Shown here piece after piece: positions 37,592-48,045 of a DNA stretch of 64,000 nt. The notes below the pieces were generated by a model. That model did not search any database. It was not told the DNA's origin and was given only the letters and a program-made list of their open reading frames with translations. The stretch comes from Artemisia argyi. Its lineage: Eukaryota > Streptophyta > Magnoliopsida > Asterales > Asteraceae. Made by a program: the position numbers and the translations under genes. Location: positions 118,571,228 through 118,635,227 of the forward strand of contig CM060693.1 of the NCBI GenBank assembly GCA_030686995.1. Direction: 5' to 3'. The stretch's first letter is position 1; each line of letters starts with the position of its first letter.

Positions 37592-38927
37592 TGTTGACAT
37601 AAATAATGCCTAAAAACATTATTAACATATTATCAATATCTCTATGTTTTAATTATTACAAAACATAAACCCATTGAACTATAATTTATGACATAAACAA
37701 GTATTTAGTGATTAACATTCTCTTTACATCCAAATCACTTAAGTTATGAATAAACAAAGTGTTTATTGCAATCTATGATCAAAGGGGTATTTAATTAATT
37801 ATTACAAAGTTTATTTAATTATATAAACATATTATATATTTTTGAAAAACACTTTTGGTAATAAAGAAAAATGTTTTAATCATACTAAATATATGAATTC
37901 AAAATTTTAACCAAAATCAGTTAGTTTTTCACCAAATAAACTTTCCCCACTAAAAGACAGATTTTCTGGCCGTTACAGCTGGGCGGCCCCCTTAATTATA
38001 AAGGGCGGTCCCCTTAAAATTAAGGGGACCGGCCATGCTCCAGAACAGTATTTTTACTCCCTATAAATACTAGTTCATTTTACAGATTTTTCTCACCTTT
38101 TGCACTCCTAAACTTTCTGTTCTAGATCTCCATTTCTATTCTCTTAATCCTTTGATCATACATACATAAATCTTTTTTTCAAAGTGATCCAAACATCATC
38201 CTCTCAAGTGCAAGAGAAGAATATTTCTATCCTCCTAGACAAGAAGTATTACAACTTGTTGTGACCTCCACATCCAAGTTGTTAGAGCATCATCAATAGT
38301 ATCTATCTCTTTGTGATATTAGTTGTGAATATTTGATAGTAGATAGTTTAGTTAAGTTTATAGATAGTGTGATTGGTTAGTAGTTTATTGTGAAGGAGAA
38401 GAGTTAGGAACTAGAAAGTTGTGAAGAAGAATTGGTATGAAGAAGATAGGTGTGAAGTAGAAAGTTGTGAAGAAGAATTGGTGTGAAGTAGATAGGTGTG
38501 AAGTAGAAAGTTGTGAAGTAGATTGGTGTGAAGAGGTTGTGTAGAAGTTGTGATTTAGTTGTGATGAAGTTGTGGTGTGTACATTGGTGTGTAAGGTTTT
38601 CTCCGCCATAAGGGAGCTTGTTGACATAGTGAAGAAAACTCTCGAGTTAGGTGCTCGGGGAGTGGAGTATGGCAAGGAAGGTGTCCTTGTAGCCGAACCA
38701 CTATAAATCTCTTGTCTCGCGGTTCGATCTTTCCATCTCTCATTTATTTCTTTACTTACATTATTATTGCTATATCGTACATATTTATTGTTGTTCATAT
38801 TGTGCATGACTTGAGATCACATATTATCGAATCTAAATTTTTGAAAATAAAGAAAACACTCAAACAATCTTTTGTAACAAATTAAAAAGATGTAAAACTA
38901 TTCAACCCCCCCTTCTAGTTTTCCACA
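37592..38927 (+). repeat. 5' LTR of element F
   Basis: 1336 bp. Contains a GC-rich palindrome at 37978-38043, a TATA box CTATAAATA at 38061-38069, and short GTGTGAAGTAGA-type tandem repeats at about 38394-38545. Confidence 0.93.
37978..38069 (+). promoter_or_regulatory. LTR palindrome and core promoter of element F
   Basis: The inverted repeat GGTCCCCTTAA with TTAAGGGGACC (2-nt loop, 38008-38031) lies in a wider imperfect palindrome of GGGCGGCCCCC and GGGGACCGGCC. The TATA box follows about 20 bp later. Conserved palindromes upstream of the LTR promoter are described for Sireviruses. The 3' LTR copy is at about 45721-45786. Confidence 0.65.
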
Positions 38928-38929
38928 AT

Positions 38930-38943
38930 TGGTATCAAGAGCC
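38930..38943 (+). promoter_or_regulatory. Primer-binding site of element F
   Basis: TGGTATCAAGAGCC two bases after the LTR, resembling the tRNA-Met primer site with one extra base. Confidence 0.75.
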
Positions 38944-39029
38944 ACGTCTAGCAAGATTTTTTAAAATATATTGTATTTTAAAACTTGTAACGATCTATTG
39001 AATCTGAAAAATATTTAGAAGGGCAATCT

Positions 39030-40064
39030 ATGCAAAGACCACCACTTTTTGAAAGTGATGGATTTTTATATTGGAAAAATAGATTCGAAACTTATGTGAA
39101 ATCAAAAGATCTTGATCTTTGGCATGTTATTACCTTTGGTGATTTTCCTCCCACTCAACAAAATCTGGAAACTAAAAAGGATGAAATTATACCTTTTGAA
39201 AAACAAAATGATGATTTGAAAAAGAAACTAGCTAAAAATAATGAAGCTAAAATGGTAATTTATAATGCGTTACCACGTAAAGAATATGAAAGGATTTTTA
39301 TGTGTAAAACCGCTAAAGAAATTTGGGAATCACTACTTATTACTCACCAAGGTAATAGTCAAGTCAAAGATAATAAAATAGATCTTCTTGTACAACAATA
39401 TGAACAATTTACGATTCCGGAAGAGGAATCAATTGATAATGCTTTTGCTAAATTTAACACTATTATCACAAGTTTAAAAGCACTTGATGAGACATTTTCT
39501 AGTAAAAATTGTGTTAGGAAATTTCTTAGGGCATTGCATCCAAAATGGCGAGCTAAGGTCACGGCAACTGAAGAGTTAAAGAATTTGATGACGTTATCAC
39601 TTGATGAACTTATTGGCAACTTGAAGGTCGATGAAGAAATTATAAGAAGAGATTCGGAAACGGTCAAAGTCAAGAAAGAGCAAACCAAATCCATTGCTCT
39701 AAAAGCCAAAAAGGAACCTAGTGACGATGATGATTCGAGTGACGAGAGTGAAGACGAAGAATATGCAATGGCCGTAAGAGAACTCAAGAAATTCTTCAAG
39801 AGACGAGGAAGATTCACTAGATCACCACGAGACGAAAGAAAACCGTTCCAAAGAAATAGAAGTGATAACTACGGGAAAAGAAAGTGCTTTAGATGTGGAA
39901 GTCCAAATCATCTAATTGGTGAATGTCTAAAGCCGTCGGGTTATGAAAATCAAGGCGCCTTTGTTAGCGGAACATGGAGTGATAGTCAAAGAAGAAGTAG
40001 AAAAACCAAGAGACGAAAAATGTCTTGTGGCAAAAGCAACCGACGAAATATGTTTAGGAATTGA
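39030..40064 (+). pseudogene. gag: Element F gag
   Basis: Copia-type gag. It has an N-terminal [18 protein letters not shown] region, a UBN2/gag domain ([24 protein letters not shown]), an acidic stretch and a CX2CX4HX4C knuckle ([14 protein letters not shown]) at about 39889-39930. The family's gag runs on into protease in one frame; here the frame changes near 39980 by a single-base indel, so the last ~30 residues are out-of-frame noise. Confidence 0.87.
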
Positions 40065-41064
40065 CTTGGAGCCTGACGAATGGATCAAGGATAGCGGATG
40101 TTCAAGGCACATGACGGGGAACCGCAAGCTATTTTCTACGTATAAGGCATACAATGGAGGTAACGTTATTTTCGGTAGTGACTTGCGTGGAAAAATCATT
40201 GGCAAAGGTACGATTTCTCAAGACTCACTTACTATTGAAAATGTTGAGCATGTAGATAATTTAACATATAACTTGGTTAGTATAGGGCAAATATGCGATA
40301 ATAAATGTAGAGTTACCTTTACCGAAGAGGATAGCGAAATAGTTAAGAATCGAAAAATTATAGGTAGAGGAATTAGGAAAGGAGGCATATATGTTATGAA
40401 ACTAGGAAACAAACCTGAGGATAGGATATGCCTAACGACCTTAGACGAAAACTCCACATTGTGGCATAGGAGATTAGGACATGCAAACATGCAACAAATA
40501 CAATCTTTGGCCTCTAAAGAACTAGTTAGAAACTTGCCTAATCTAAAATATGACAAGCATTTTTGTGATGCATGTAAAATTGGAAAACAAGTTCATGCTA
40601 GTCACAAAGCTAAGAATATAGTACCTAGTACTAGGTGCCTAGAATTATTACATATGGATCTTTTTGGTCCATCCGCTGTGCGGAGCTATGGAGGAAACAA
40701 ATATACCTTAGTAATAGTAGATGACTACTCAGGATACACGTGGACTAGGTTTTTAAGTGACAAGACCCAAGCCTTTGAAAAATTCGAAATATTTAGTAAA
40801 ATGATTCAAAATAAATTAGGATGCACAATAGTAGCCATTAGGACGGACCATGGTAGAGAATTTGACAACGAAATACAATTCGGAAAATATTGTGATTTAA
40901 ATGGAATATCTCACAATTTCTCCGCTCCTCGTACTCCTCAATCAAATGGCGTAGTAGAAAGAAAAAATAGGTTACTACAAGAAATGAGTAGAACAATGTT
41001 AAATGAACAATATCCCACAAAAATTTTGGTGTCACGTTGTAGATACATCAACATATATTATTAA
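39943..41064 (+). pseudogene. pol: Element F protease and integrase
   Basis: The frame is valid from about 39985. Aspartic protease has IKDSGCSRHMTG (DSG active site, about 40086). The integrase zinc domain (LWHRRLGHANM, CDACKIGKQ) is followed by the catalytic core with Asp in HMDLFGP, Asp in IRTDHGREF and Glu in GVVERKNR. A frameshift near 41030 (in the FWxxxV region) ends it, and a second, in an A-run near 41090, separates it from the next segment. Confidence 0.87.
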
Positions 41065-41132
41065 TAGGGTATCAATTAGGAGAATTCTAGGAAAAAACTC
41101 CTTATGAGTTACTAAGAGGTAGAAAACCAAAC

Positions 41133-43097
41133 TTGAGCTACTTTAGGGTATTTGGAAGTAAATGTTATATTCTAAACACTAAGGATTACCTCACTACATT
41201 TGATCCAAAATCATATGAAGGAATATTTTTAGGATACTCACAAAATAGTAAAGCATATATAATACTTAACAAACACTCCATGAAAGTAGAAGAATCACTA
41301 AATGTAACATTTGATGAAACACCACCACCTCCTAAAACATTACCTTTAGAAGATGATGACTTAGTCGAAGATGAAGCTATTGAGGTTAGTAAAATAAAAC
41401 CCATAGGAAATGATAATGAAGACATTGACTTAGGAAATAACGAAATTATAAATGTTAAAGAATCTAGATCACATCCATTAGATAATATAATAGGACATCT
41501 TAACCAAAGAACCCTTAGGTCACAAGCCCAAGATAAAAATAACTTCTTCTGTTTCCTCTCAGCAATAGAACCTAAGAATATTAATGAGGCTTTAAAAGAT
41601 GAAAGTTGGGTTATAGCTATACAAGAAGAATTAAATCAATTTAAGGCAAATGATGTTTGGGAATTAGTCCCAAATCCAATGAATATGACCATCATAGGAA
41701 CTAAATGGGTATATAGGAATAAGTTAGATGAAAATGGAATAGTAACTAGGAATAAAGCTAGGTTAGTTGCCCAAGGTTATAATCAACAAGAAGGAATTGA
41801 TTATGACGAAACCTATGCCCCCGAAGCTAGACTAGAATCTATTAGGATATTACTTGCCTATGCATGCGCCCTAGATTTTAAGTTATTCCAAATGGACGTG
41901 AAAAGTGCATTCCTTAACGGTTTTATCAATGAGGAGGTATATGTGGCACAACATCCAGGATTCATTGACTTCGTAAAACCTGATTATGTTTATAAGTTAA
42001 AGAAAGCTTTGTATGGACTCAAACAAGCTCCCAAAGCTTGGTATGATCGATCAAAAGCTTTCCTTATTAAACATGATTATTCCATAGGAATGGTAGATAA
42101 CACTCTTTTCACAAAAAGGAAAGACCCAAATCTCATCATTGTTCAAATATATGTTGATGACATTATATTTGGATCAACTTGTCAAGACATGTGTGATGAA
42201 CTTGCCAAAATCATGCATGATGAGTTTGAGATGAGTATGCGGGGTGAACTAAACTTCTTCCTAGGATTACAAATAAAACAATTAGAAGATGGAATATTCT
42301 TTAACCAATCTAAGTACATTAAGGAAATGCTTAAAAAATTTGGCCTAGAAGACTCAAAACCCATAAAAACTCCCATCTCTACGGAAGTGAAACTCACAAA
42401 GGATGATGAAGGTGAGTCCGTAGATAACACCAAGTATAGAGGAATGATAGGTAGTTTACTATACTTAACGGCAAGTAGACCCGATATCATGTTTAGTGTT
42501 TGCTTTTGTGCCCGTTTTCAAGAGGATCCCAAAACCTCTCACCTAGAAGCGGTTAAGCGTATCTTCCGATACATTAAAGGCACTATACACTTAGGATTAT
42601 GGTATCCTAAGGGATCCGGCATAGAAACCATCGTCTATGCGGATTCGGATCATGCGGGAGACTACGTAGATAGAAAAAGCACTAGCGGTATTTGCACATT
42701 TATGGGATGTTGTCTAACATCTTGGTTTTCGAAGAAGCAAACCACTCTTGCTATTTCTACCACCGAAGCCGAATATGTAAGCACTGGAAAGGCATGTCAA
42801 CAAGCACTATGGATGAAACAAGCTCTCATAGACTATGGCATTAGGTTAGAAAATGTTCCCATTATGTGCGATAACAAAGGTTCAATAGATTTAAGTAAAA
42901 ATCCGGTGCAACACTCTAAAACTAAACATATAGAAATACGCCACCACTTCCTTAGGGATAATGTACAAAAAGGAAACATATCTATAGAAAAAGTTGCATC
43001 GGAAGATAACATTGCGGATATATTCACTAAACCCCTTAAGCGTGAATTATTCAATCACTTGCGTTTAGGATTAGGAATGATGGAACAAGTTGACTAA
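41133..43097 (+). pseudogene. pol: Element F reverse transcriptase and RNase H
   Basis: Uninterrupted from MSYFRVFGSKC to the end of pol. RT at about 41620-42350 has WELVPNP, NKARLVAQGYNQ, MDVKSAFLNG, LYGLKQAPKAWY and catalytic YVDD (about 42150). RNase H at about 42630-43060 has YADSDHAGD, TEAEY, NKGSIDLSKNP and TKHIEIRHHF, ending IFTKPL. This is a 3' part of a single gag-pol ORF; only upstream frameshifts make it a pseudogene. Confidence 0.9.
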
Positions 43098-43260
43098 ATT
43101 TTATTGCATTTAGACAAATTTTTTCTCTTGCATAAAATTTGCATAAAATTTACTTTTCTTCCACTTCTCCATTTCTGAGTCTAGGAATCTATTTCGCACA
43201 AAATTAAAGATTGGGAAACCTTATTTTCTTTGCATATACTCTCTTGTAAAACCCAATCAA

Positions 43261-43299
<39 letters not shown>

Positions 43300-43885
43300 T
43301 TATTTATTTTTTTTTAACTACTCTCACATCTAGGAATTACATGAACATTATTTTCCTTGCATTGTTGACGAATGCTAAAAACCTTTTTCCAAAATCATGC
43401 ATAAACTCTCACATAAATTGTCAAGGTATATAATCTAATATATATCTTTGACATTCATGAATCGAGCAAAGATCGAATCAAGGAGATTTTGGATTGTTTC
43501 TTAGGAAACTTATTTTTCTTTGCATTTAGGAGTCGAAACAATCACAACTCCACATTTGTTGCATATAGGCACACACTAGGACAAAATCACTCATAATGTT
43601 GTCATCTTGTTTCATCACTAGTTTTTGACTCACTAGTTACCTTTGCCTTTGATCTAAGATAGTTGCCATAGGAAGATTAAGTGCCCTTGCCTTTATTTGT
43701 CTCCTCTAGCTTATTTTTTATTGCTTGTTTGTTCTTTTACTTAAGTGTTTTTGCATGCATGCTATATCATGATTAGATTAGATGCTATATTGCCTCAAGG
43801 AATTGAACTTGCTTGAATCCAAATCCAAAAACACAACCTTTCTGCAAATTTTCTGCCAAAAACCCAATTCTGGCAATCTGGTAAT
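43098..43885. other. Region between pol and internal palindrome of element F
   Basis: Non-coding. Contains a poly(T) tract at 43264-43297. No gene recognised. Confidence 0.5.
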
Positions 43886-43976
43886 CACCAGATGGGCGGC
43901 CCCCTTAATTATGTAAGGCGGCCCCCTTAATCATTAAGGGGACCGCCCCCTAATTAAGGGGACCGGCCATCTGATG
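43886..43976 (+). promoter_or_regulatory. Internal double palindrome of element F
   Basis: Outer 26-bp arms (43886-43911 and 43951-43976) match at 23 of 26 positions. Inside them a second inverted repeat (43917-43931 and 43933-43947) matches at 14 of 15. The words GGGCGGCCCCCTTAATTAT and GGGGACCGGCCAT are shared with the LTR palindrome at 37978-38043. A TATA box follows at 44104. Confidence 0.7.
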
Positions 43977-44101
43977 GTCGGGTTTACAGAATCTTTTCTG
44001 CTTTTTAACCCATTTCAACCTACATTTCCCAATTTTCACCAACATATTTTGTCCTAATCTCCCAAACAAACTTTATCCATCCATAAACATATAAATCTTA
44101 C

Positions 44102-44112
44102 ACTATAAATAT
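44102..44112 (+). promoter_or_regulatory. TATA box before the extra ORF of element F
   Basis: CTATAAATATCC, 42 bp upstream of the ATG of the extra ORF, resembling the LTR TATA box CTATAAATACT. Confidence 0.55.
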
Positions 44113-44145
44113 CCCCAATCTTCAACACTCTCCATTCATCCCATC

Positions 44146-44850
44146 ATGACTTCTCCAAATAAACCAAAACCAAAAGCCTCAAGGCTAGCAAGGATGACGG
44201 AAAAACCCGTTTGGCGAAGAAAAAGCCCTCGAAACAAATCCATCATAACCAATGAAGTTGGAAATCACTCAACACCTCCAACCACTTACTTCCCAAACTT
44301 TACACCAAATCCACAAGGACATTCATTTGATCCTCTTTACAAACCATACGACATTGGCCAAACATCTTCTTTCATGCTAAACTACACATCTCATCCTCCA
44401 ATCACTTATAATGATCCATACAAGTTTGATCAACCATCAAACTACAATTCCAACTACAAAAACCCAATTCATCCATATCAACACAATGATTCTCTCCACA
44501 TTGCCATGGAAAAGCAAAAGTTCCGTGATGAAATAACCCAAATCCATGATCTTAGTGATCTCCTTGCTATGCATCGTGCACAACGCAACAAAGGGCAACC
44601 TCCATCATCACCCTATGCAAATTGCCTACCCCACTCTCTCAACTTGGATCAAGTTACAAACCACACTCACTTTTGCCCTTGTTGCATCTTTCTTCAAAAA
44701 CAAATTCTCTACTTGAGTGAAGATATTTCTTGGATTGAATATCTTCTCACTCGTCCTCATCCAATACCACCCTTAACTCGATACAACATCGTAAGATCCA
44801 CCTCTTCCACTCCATACCCCACTCCATATCCCTCTCCATCTAACAACTAA
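44146..44850 (+). CDS. Extra ORF after pol in element F (234 aa, unknown)
   Basis: An intact 234-codon ORF in the position where Sireviruses may carry an envelope-like gene. The product is Pro/Ser/Asn/Tyr-rich with a basic N-terminus (KPKPKASRLARMTEKP, RRKSPRNKS), low-complexity Tyr/Pro repeats in the middle, then a more ordered stretch (HFCPCCIFLQKQILYLSED) with a Cys-Pro-Cys-Cys motif. I see no signal peptide or transmembrane helix, so I do not call it envelope. It is the only undamaged ORF of the element besides RT/RNase H. A TATA box and palindrome upstream suggest its own transcript. Confidence 0.6.
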   Translation: MTSPNKPKPKASRLARMTEKPVWRRKSPRNKSIITNEVGNHSTPPTTYFPNFTPNPQGHSFDPLYKPYDIGQTSSFMLNYTSHPPITYNDPYKFDQPSNYNSNYKNPIHPYQHNDSLHIAMEKQKFRDEITQIHDLSDLLAMHRAQRNKGQPPSSPYANCLPHSLNLDQVTNHTHFCPCCIFLQKQILYLSEDISWIEYLLTRPHPIPPLTRYNIVRSTSSTPYPTPYPSPSNN

Positions 44851-45320
44851 GCTCTATGCTTATGTTCCCCTTCAAGCAAATAAAACACTCAACCGTGGGT
44901 TGCAAGCAAGTCCAAGTGCTCTCTTAGGCAATATAGGACTTTGTCTTCTCTTTTGTTTTATTGTAATCAATATGCTTCAAACATATTGAATGTTGTAATG
45001 CTTATCATTTCTATGATTATATCATATATGCTTGAATGAATCTATTTTTATTTGCATAATTGTTGCTTTACGTATATATGTCTTGTTCTCTTCACATATT
45101 TTTTGTAGCCAAGCTTTCCATTGCTCGTTTCCCTGGTGCTCTCAAATGAAGGGGAGCATACATCAAGGGGGAGCATTCTAACCGATTAACTTCTTCTATG
45201 AAGCTTACTAGGTTTAACCTTTTTGATTTTACAAAAAGGGGGAGAAGAGAATATTAAACTCTAAAATACTTGTCTAAAAATAAATTTTAGACCTATTGAG
45301 TTTAAGGTTTTGTAATAATC
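44851..45320 (+). other. 3' non-coding region of element F with repeated purine motifs
   Basis: Includes gaaggggagcat and aagggggagcattc near 45153-45178 and aaaaagggggagaag near 45233. Repeated polypurine-like motifs before the 3' LTR are a Sirevirus trait. Confidence 0.6.
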
Positions 45321-45334
45321 AAAAAGGGGGAGAT
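45321..45334 (+). promoter_or_regulatory. Polypurine tract of element F
   Basis: AAAAAGGGGGAGAT immediately before the 3' LTR start TGTTGACA. Confidence 0.85.
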
Positions 45335-46667
45335 TGTTGACATAAATAATGCCTAAAAACATTATTAACATATTATCAATATCTCTATGTTTTAATTATT
45401 ACAAAACATAAACCCATTGAACTAAAATTTATGACATAAACAAGTATTTAGTGATTAACATTGTCTTTACATCCAAATCACTTAAGGTATGAATAAACAA
45501 TGTGTTTATTGCAATCTATGATCAAAGGGGTATTTAATTAATTATTACAAAGTTTATTTAATTATATAAACATATTATATATTTTTGAAAAACACTTTTG
45601 GTAATAAAGAAAAATGTTTTAATCATACTAAATATATGAATTCAAATTTTTAACCAAAATCAGTTAGTTTTTCACCAAATAAACTTTCCCCACTAAAAGA
45701 CAGATTTTCTGGCCGTTACAGCTGGGCGGCCCCTTTAATTATAAGGGGCGGTCCCCATAAAATTAAGGGGACCGGCCACGCTCCAGAACAATATTTTTTC
45801 TCCCTATAAATACTAGTTCATTTCACAGATTTTTCTCACCTTTGCACTCCTAAACTTTCTGTTCTAGATCTCCATTTCTATTCTCTTAATCCTTTGATCA
45901 TACATACATAAATCTTTGTTTCAAAGTGATCCAAACATCATCCTCTCAAGTGCAAGAGAAGAATACTTCTATCCTCCTAAACAAGAAGTTTTACAACTTG
46001 TTGTTACCTCCACATCCAAGTTGTTAGAGCATCATCAATAGTATCTATCTCTTTGTGATATTAGTTGTGAATATTTGATAGTAGATAGTTTAGTTAAGTT
46101 TATAGATAGTGTGATTGGTTAGTAGTTTATTGTGAAGGAGAAGAGTTAGGAAGTAGAAAGTTGTGAAGAAGAATTGGTGTGAAGAAGATAGGTGTGAAGT
46201 AGAAAGTTGTTAAGAAGAATTGGTGTAAAGTAGATAGGTGTGAAGTAGAAAGTTGTGAAGTAGATTGGTGTGAAGAGGTTGTGTAGAAGTTGTGATTTAG
46301 ATGTGACGAAGTTGTGGTGTGTACATTGGTGTGTAAGGTTTTCTCCGCCATAAAGGAGCTTGTTGACATAGTGAAGAAAACGCTCGAGTTAGGTGCTCGG
46401 GGAGTGGAGTAGGGCAAGGAAGGTGTCCTTGTAGCCGAACCACTATAAATCTCTTGTCTCGCGGTTCGATCTTTCCATCTCTCATTTATTTCTTTACTTA
46501 CATTATTATTGCTATATCGTACATATTTATTGTTGTTCATATTGTGCAAGACTTGAGAACACATATTATCGAATCTAAATTTTTGAAAATAAAGAAAACA
46601 CTCAAACAATCTTTTGTAACAAATTAAAAACACGTAAAACTATTCAACCCCCTTCTAGTTTTCCACA
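45335..46667 (+). repeat. 3' LTR of element F
   Basis: 1333 bp, about 2% different from the 5' LTR by eye. Palindrome at about 45721-45786 and TATA box at about 45804. Confidence 0.93.
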
Positions 46668-46839
46668 TTTGGTATAATATATTTTTAAATTTAATTGTTT
46701 ACAGTGTGTATTAGTATCTATTTAGATCTGTTGTTTGTTTTATTGTTATTAGGCATGCCCGAATTTGTAAATTTAAATTATTTGTGTTGGTTACATGTCT
46801 AATATGCATATCTCTATAATTATATGCTTTAATCTCCAG

Positions 46840-47425
46840 CTGTTAAAGGCTCGACTAGCAGAACAGGCTTGGCACATACCACTACGATTGGAAGTGATAC
46901 AACAGTAGGTCAGTTTAGATGTAATGTTGCGACACATTCAATCAGCATGTTGTTTATTATAAGCATGTTTGGTATAATATATTTTTAAATATAGTTGTTT
47001 ACAGATCCTATAAATGATGTAGATGAAAACACTCCATGCATGTTTGAAGATGACATACCAATGAAACAGACACAAGGCATGAATGTTTTAATATAATTGT
47101 TGTAAATGTATATATTTTTTATTGGTATTGATTTATGTTTTTCATAAAAATACATTCATTAAAGATCCAAAAAATAAACCAAGCACATTTCATTCATCTG
47201 TTTATGAAGGTGATACTCCAACAGGTCGCACCAAAGGTGATTGTTTTTGTTTAGCTTTGTTATAAACATATTATGTTATTTATAAATATATGAGTATGTT
47301 TTTTTATGATAAATTATCTTACGTGTTGTTAAACACAGCTGGAGGTAGTGGATCATCAATGGGGGGCAACAATACTGTTGATTTAAGTATCCGACGTAGA
47401 GGAAGACCATCTAATAAGAAGATAG
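46840..47425 (+). pseudogene. Small-exon plant gene fragment, 3' part (right of element F)
   Basis: Exons at 46840-46908, 47005-47076, 47165-47236 and 47339-47425, each a multiple of three and joined in phase 1, continue the gene begun at 36869. The first is a duplicate of the exon at 37459-37527, on a tandem repeat unit of about 280 bp into which element F inserted. The exon at 47005 ends with a GC donor. The last exon encodes a basic patch, SIRRRGRPSNKK, an AT-hook-like core. No stop occurs inside these exons. After 47425 I find no further exon before a gene on the opposite strand, so the gene looks truncated. Confidence 0.5.
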
Positions 47426-47591
47426 GTATGATATTTAAAACTGTAAGGGTAAACCAGGTGTAAATTAAAGACTTGATTTCGAATTAAACATAAAATTAAC
47501 ATAAAATTAACTTTTCATTCTCATAGTAAGACAAGAGTAACATTACATTGAACATATCATGCAAAAGAAACAAGATGAGAATTAGAAGCAG

Positions 47592-47918
47592 TTACAAACT
47601 AAATTTGGGGGATTTCTCCGGATCAAATGACAAGTGTAGATTGTCATAATCGAAAAACTCATCATCGGATGAGTCTTCCTTTTGATCTGTATCAAGTTTT
47701 CGTTTTCTATTTGCCCACATTTGCTTCCATTTAGATATATATTTCCGCTTAGCAGCTTTGTCCTTAAGAGTTTTTTCCTTTGCTGCTTTTGCTTTTGCTT
47801 CTTTCTCTTCAAACTCTTTAAACATTTTCTTATGTATCCCTGACTTGTGCTCACAATACCTTCGGAGTTGTTCTTCAAAGGTTTCTTCTTGCGCATTTGC
47901 CTTTGCGTTTGCTGCCAT
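47592..47918 (-). CDS. Lysine-rich hypothetical protein (108 aa)
   Basis: Not recognised. The product starts MAANAKANAQEE, has a long charged helical region (EFEEKEAKAKAAKEKTLKDK, KRKYISKWKQMWANRKRK) that is probably coiled coil with a nuclear-type basic patch, then an acidic end (DSSDDEFFDYD). It may be one exon of a larger gene or a transposon-associated regulatory ORF. Element D lies 128 bp upstream of its ATG and would separate it from its promoter. Confidence 0.4.
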   Translation of the reverse strand: MAANAKANAQEETFEEQLRRYCEHKSGIHKKMFKEFEEKEAKAKAAKEKTLKDKAAKRKYISKWKQMWANRKRKLDTDQKEDSSDDEFFDYDNLHLSFDPEKSPKFSL

Positions 47919-48045
47919 TGTCGCTAATGTAGAAATAAAGTTGTGTGGAATGATTTTTTTTACTGCAAGTATTACAATTTGTAAAATCTCGCAAAAATTT
48001 GTATAATTAACTTCGGTTAATTAAATAAATAATCTCTGTCATTAT

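Larger units (their letters stand above)
37592..46667 (+). mobile_element. Element F: SIRE-like Ty1/copia retrotransposon
   Basis: LTRs begin TGTTGACA and end TTCCACA, flanked by the exact target duplication tttgg (37587-37591 and 46668-46672). Order is gag, protease, integrase, RT, RNase H, then an extra ORF after pol, with repeated GGGGGAG purine motifs before the 3' LTR and palindromes in the LTR. These are Sirevirus traits. LTRs differ by roughly 2% by eye, so insertion is fairly recent. Three frameshifts break gag-pol. Confidence 0.93.

Noticed and set aside
38385..38807. Minus-strand ORF in the 5' LTR of element F, and its twin at 46127-46633
   Set aside because: Serine/threonine-rich translation of short LTR tandem repeats; twin preserved only because LTRs are copies of each other.
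43264..43297. Poly(T) run, considered as a reverse poly(A) tail of a retroposed gene
   Set aside because: No coding sequence or target duplication accompanies it; it is within element F.
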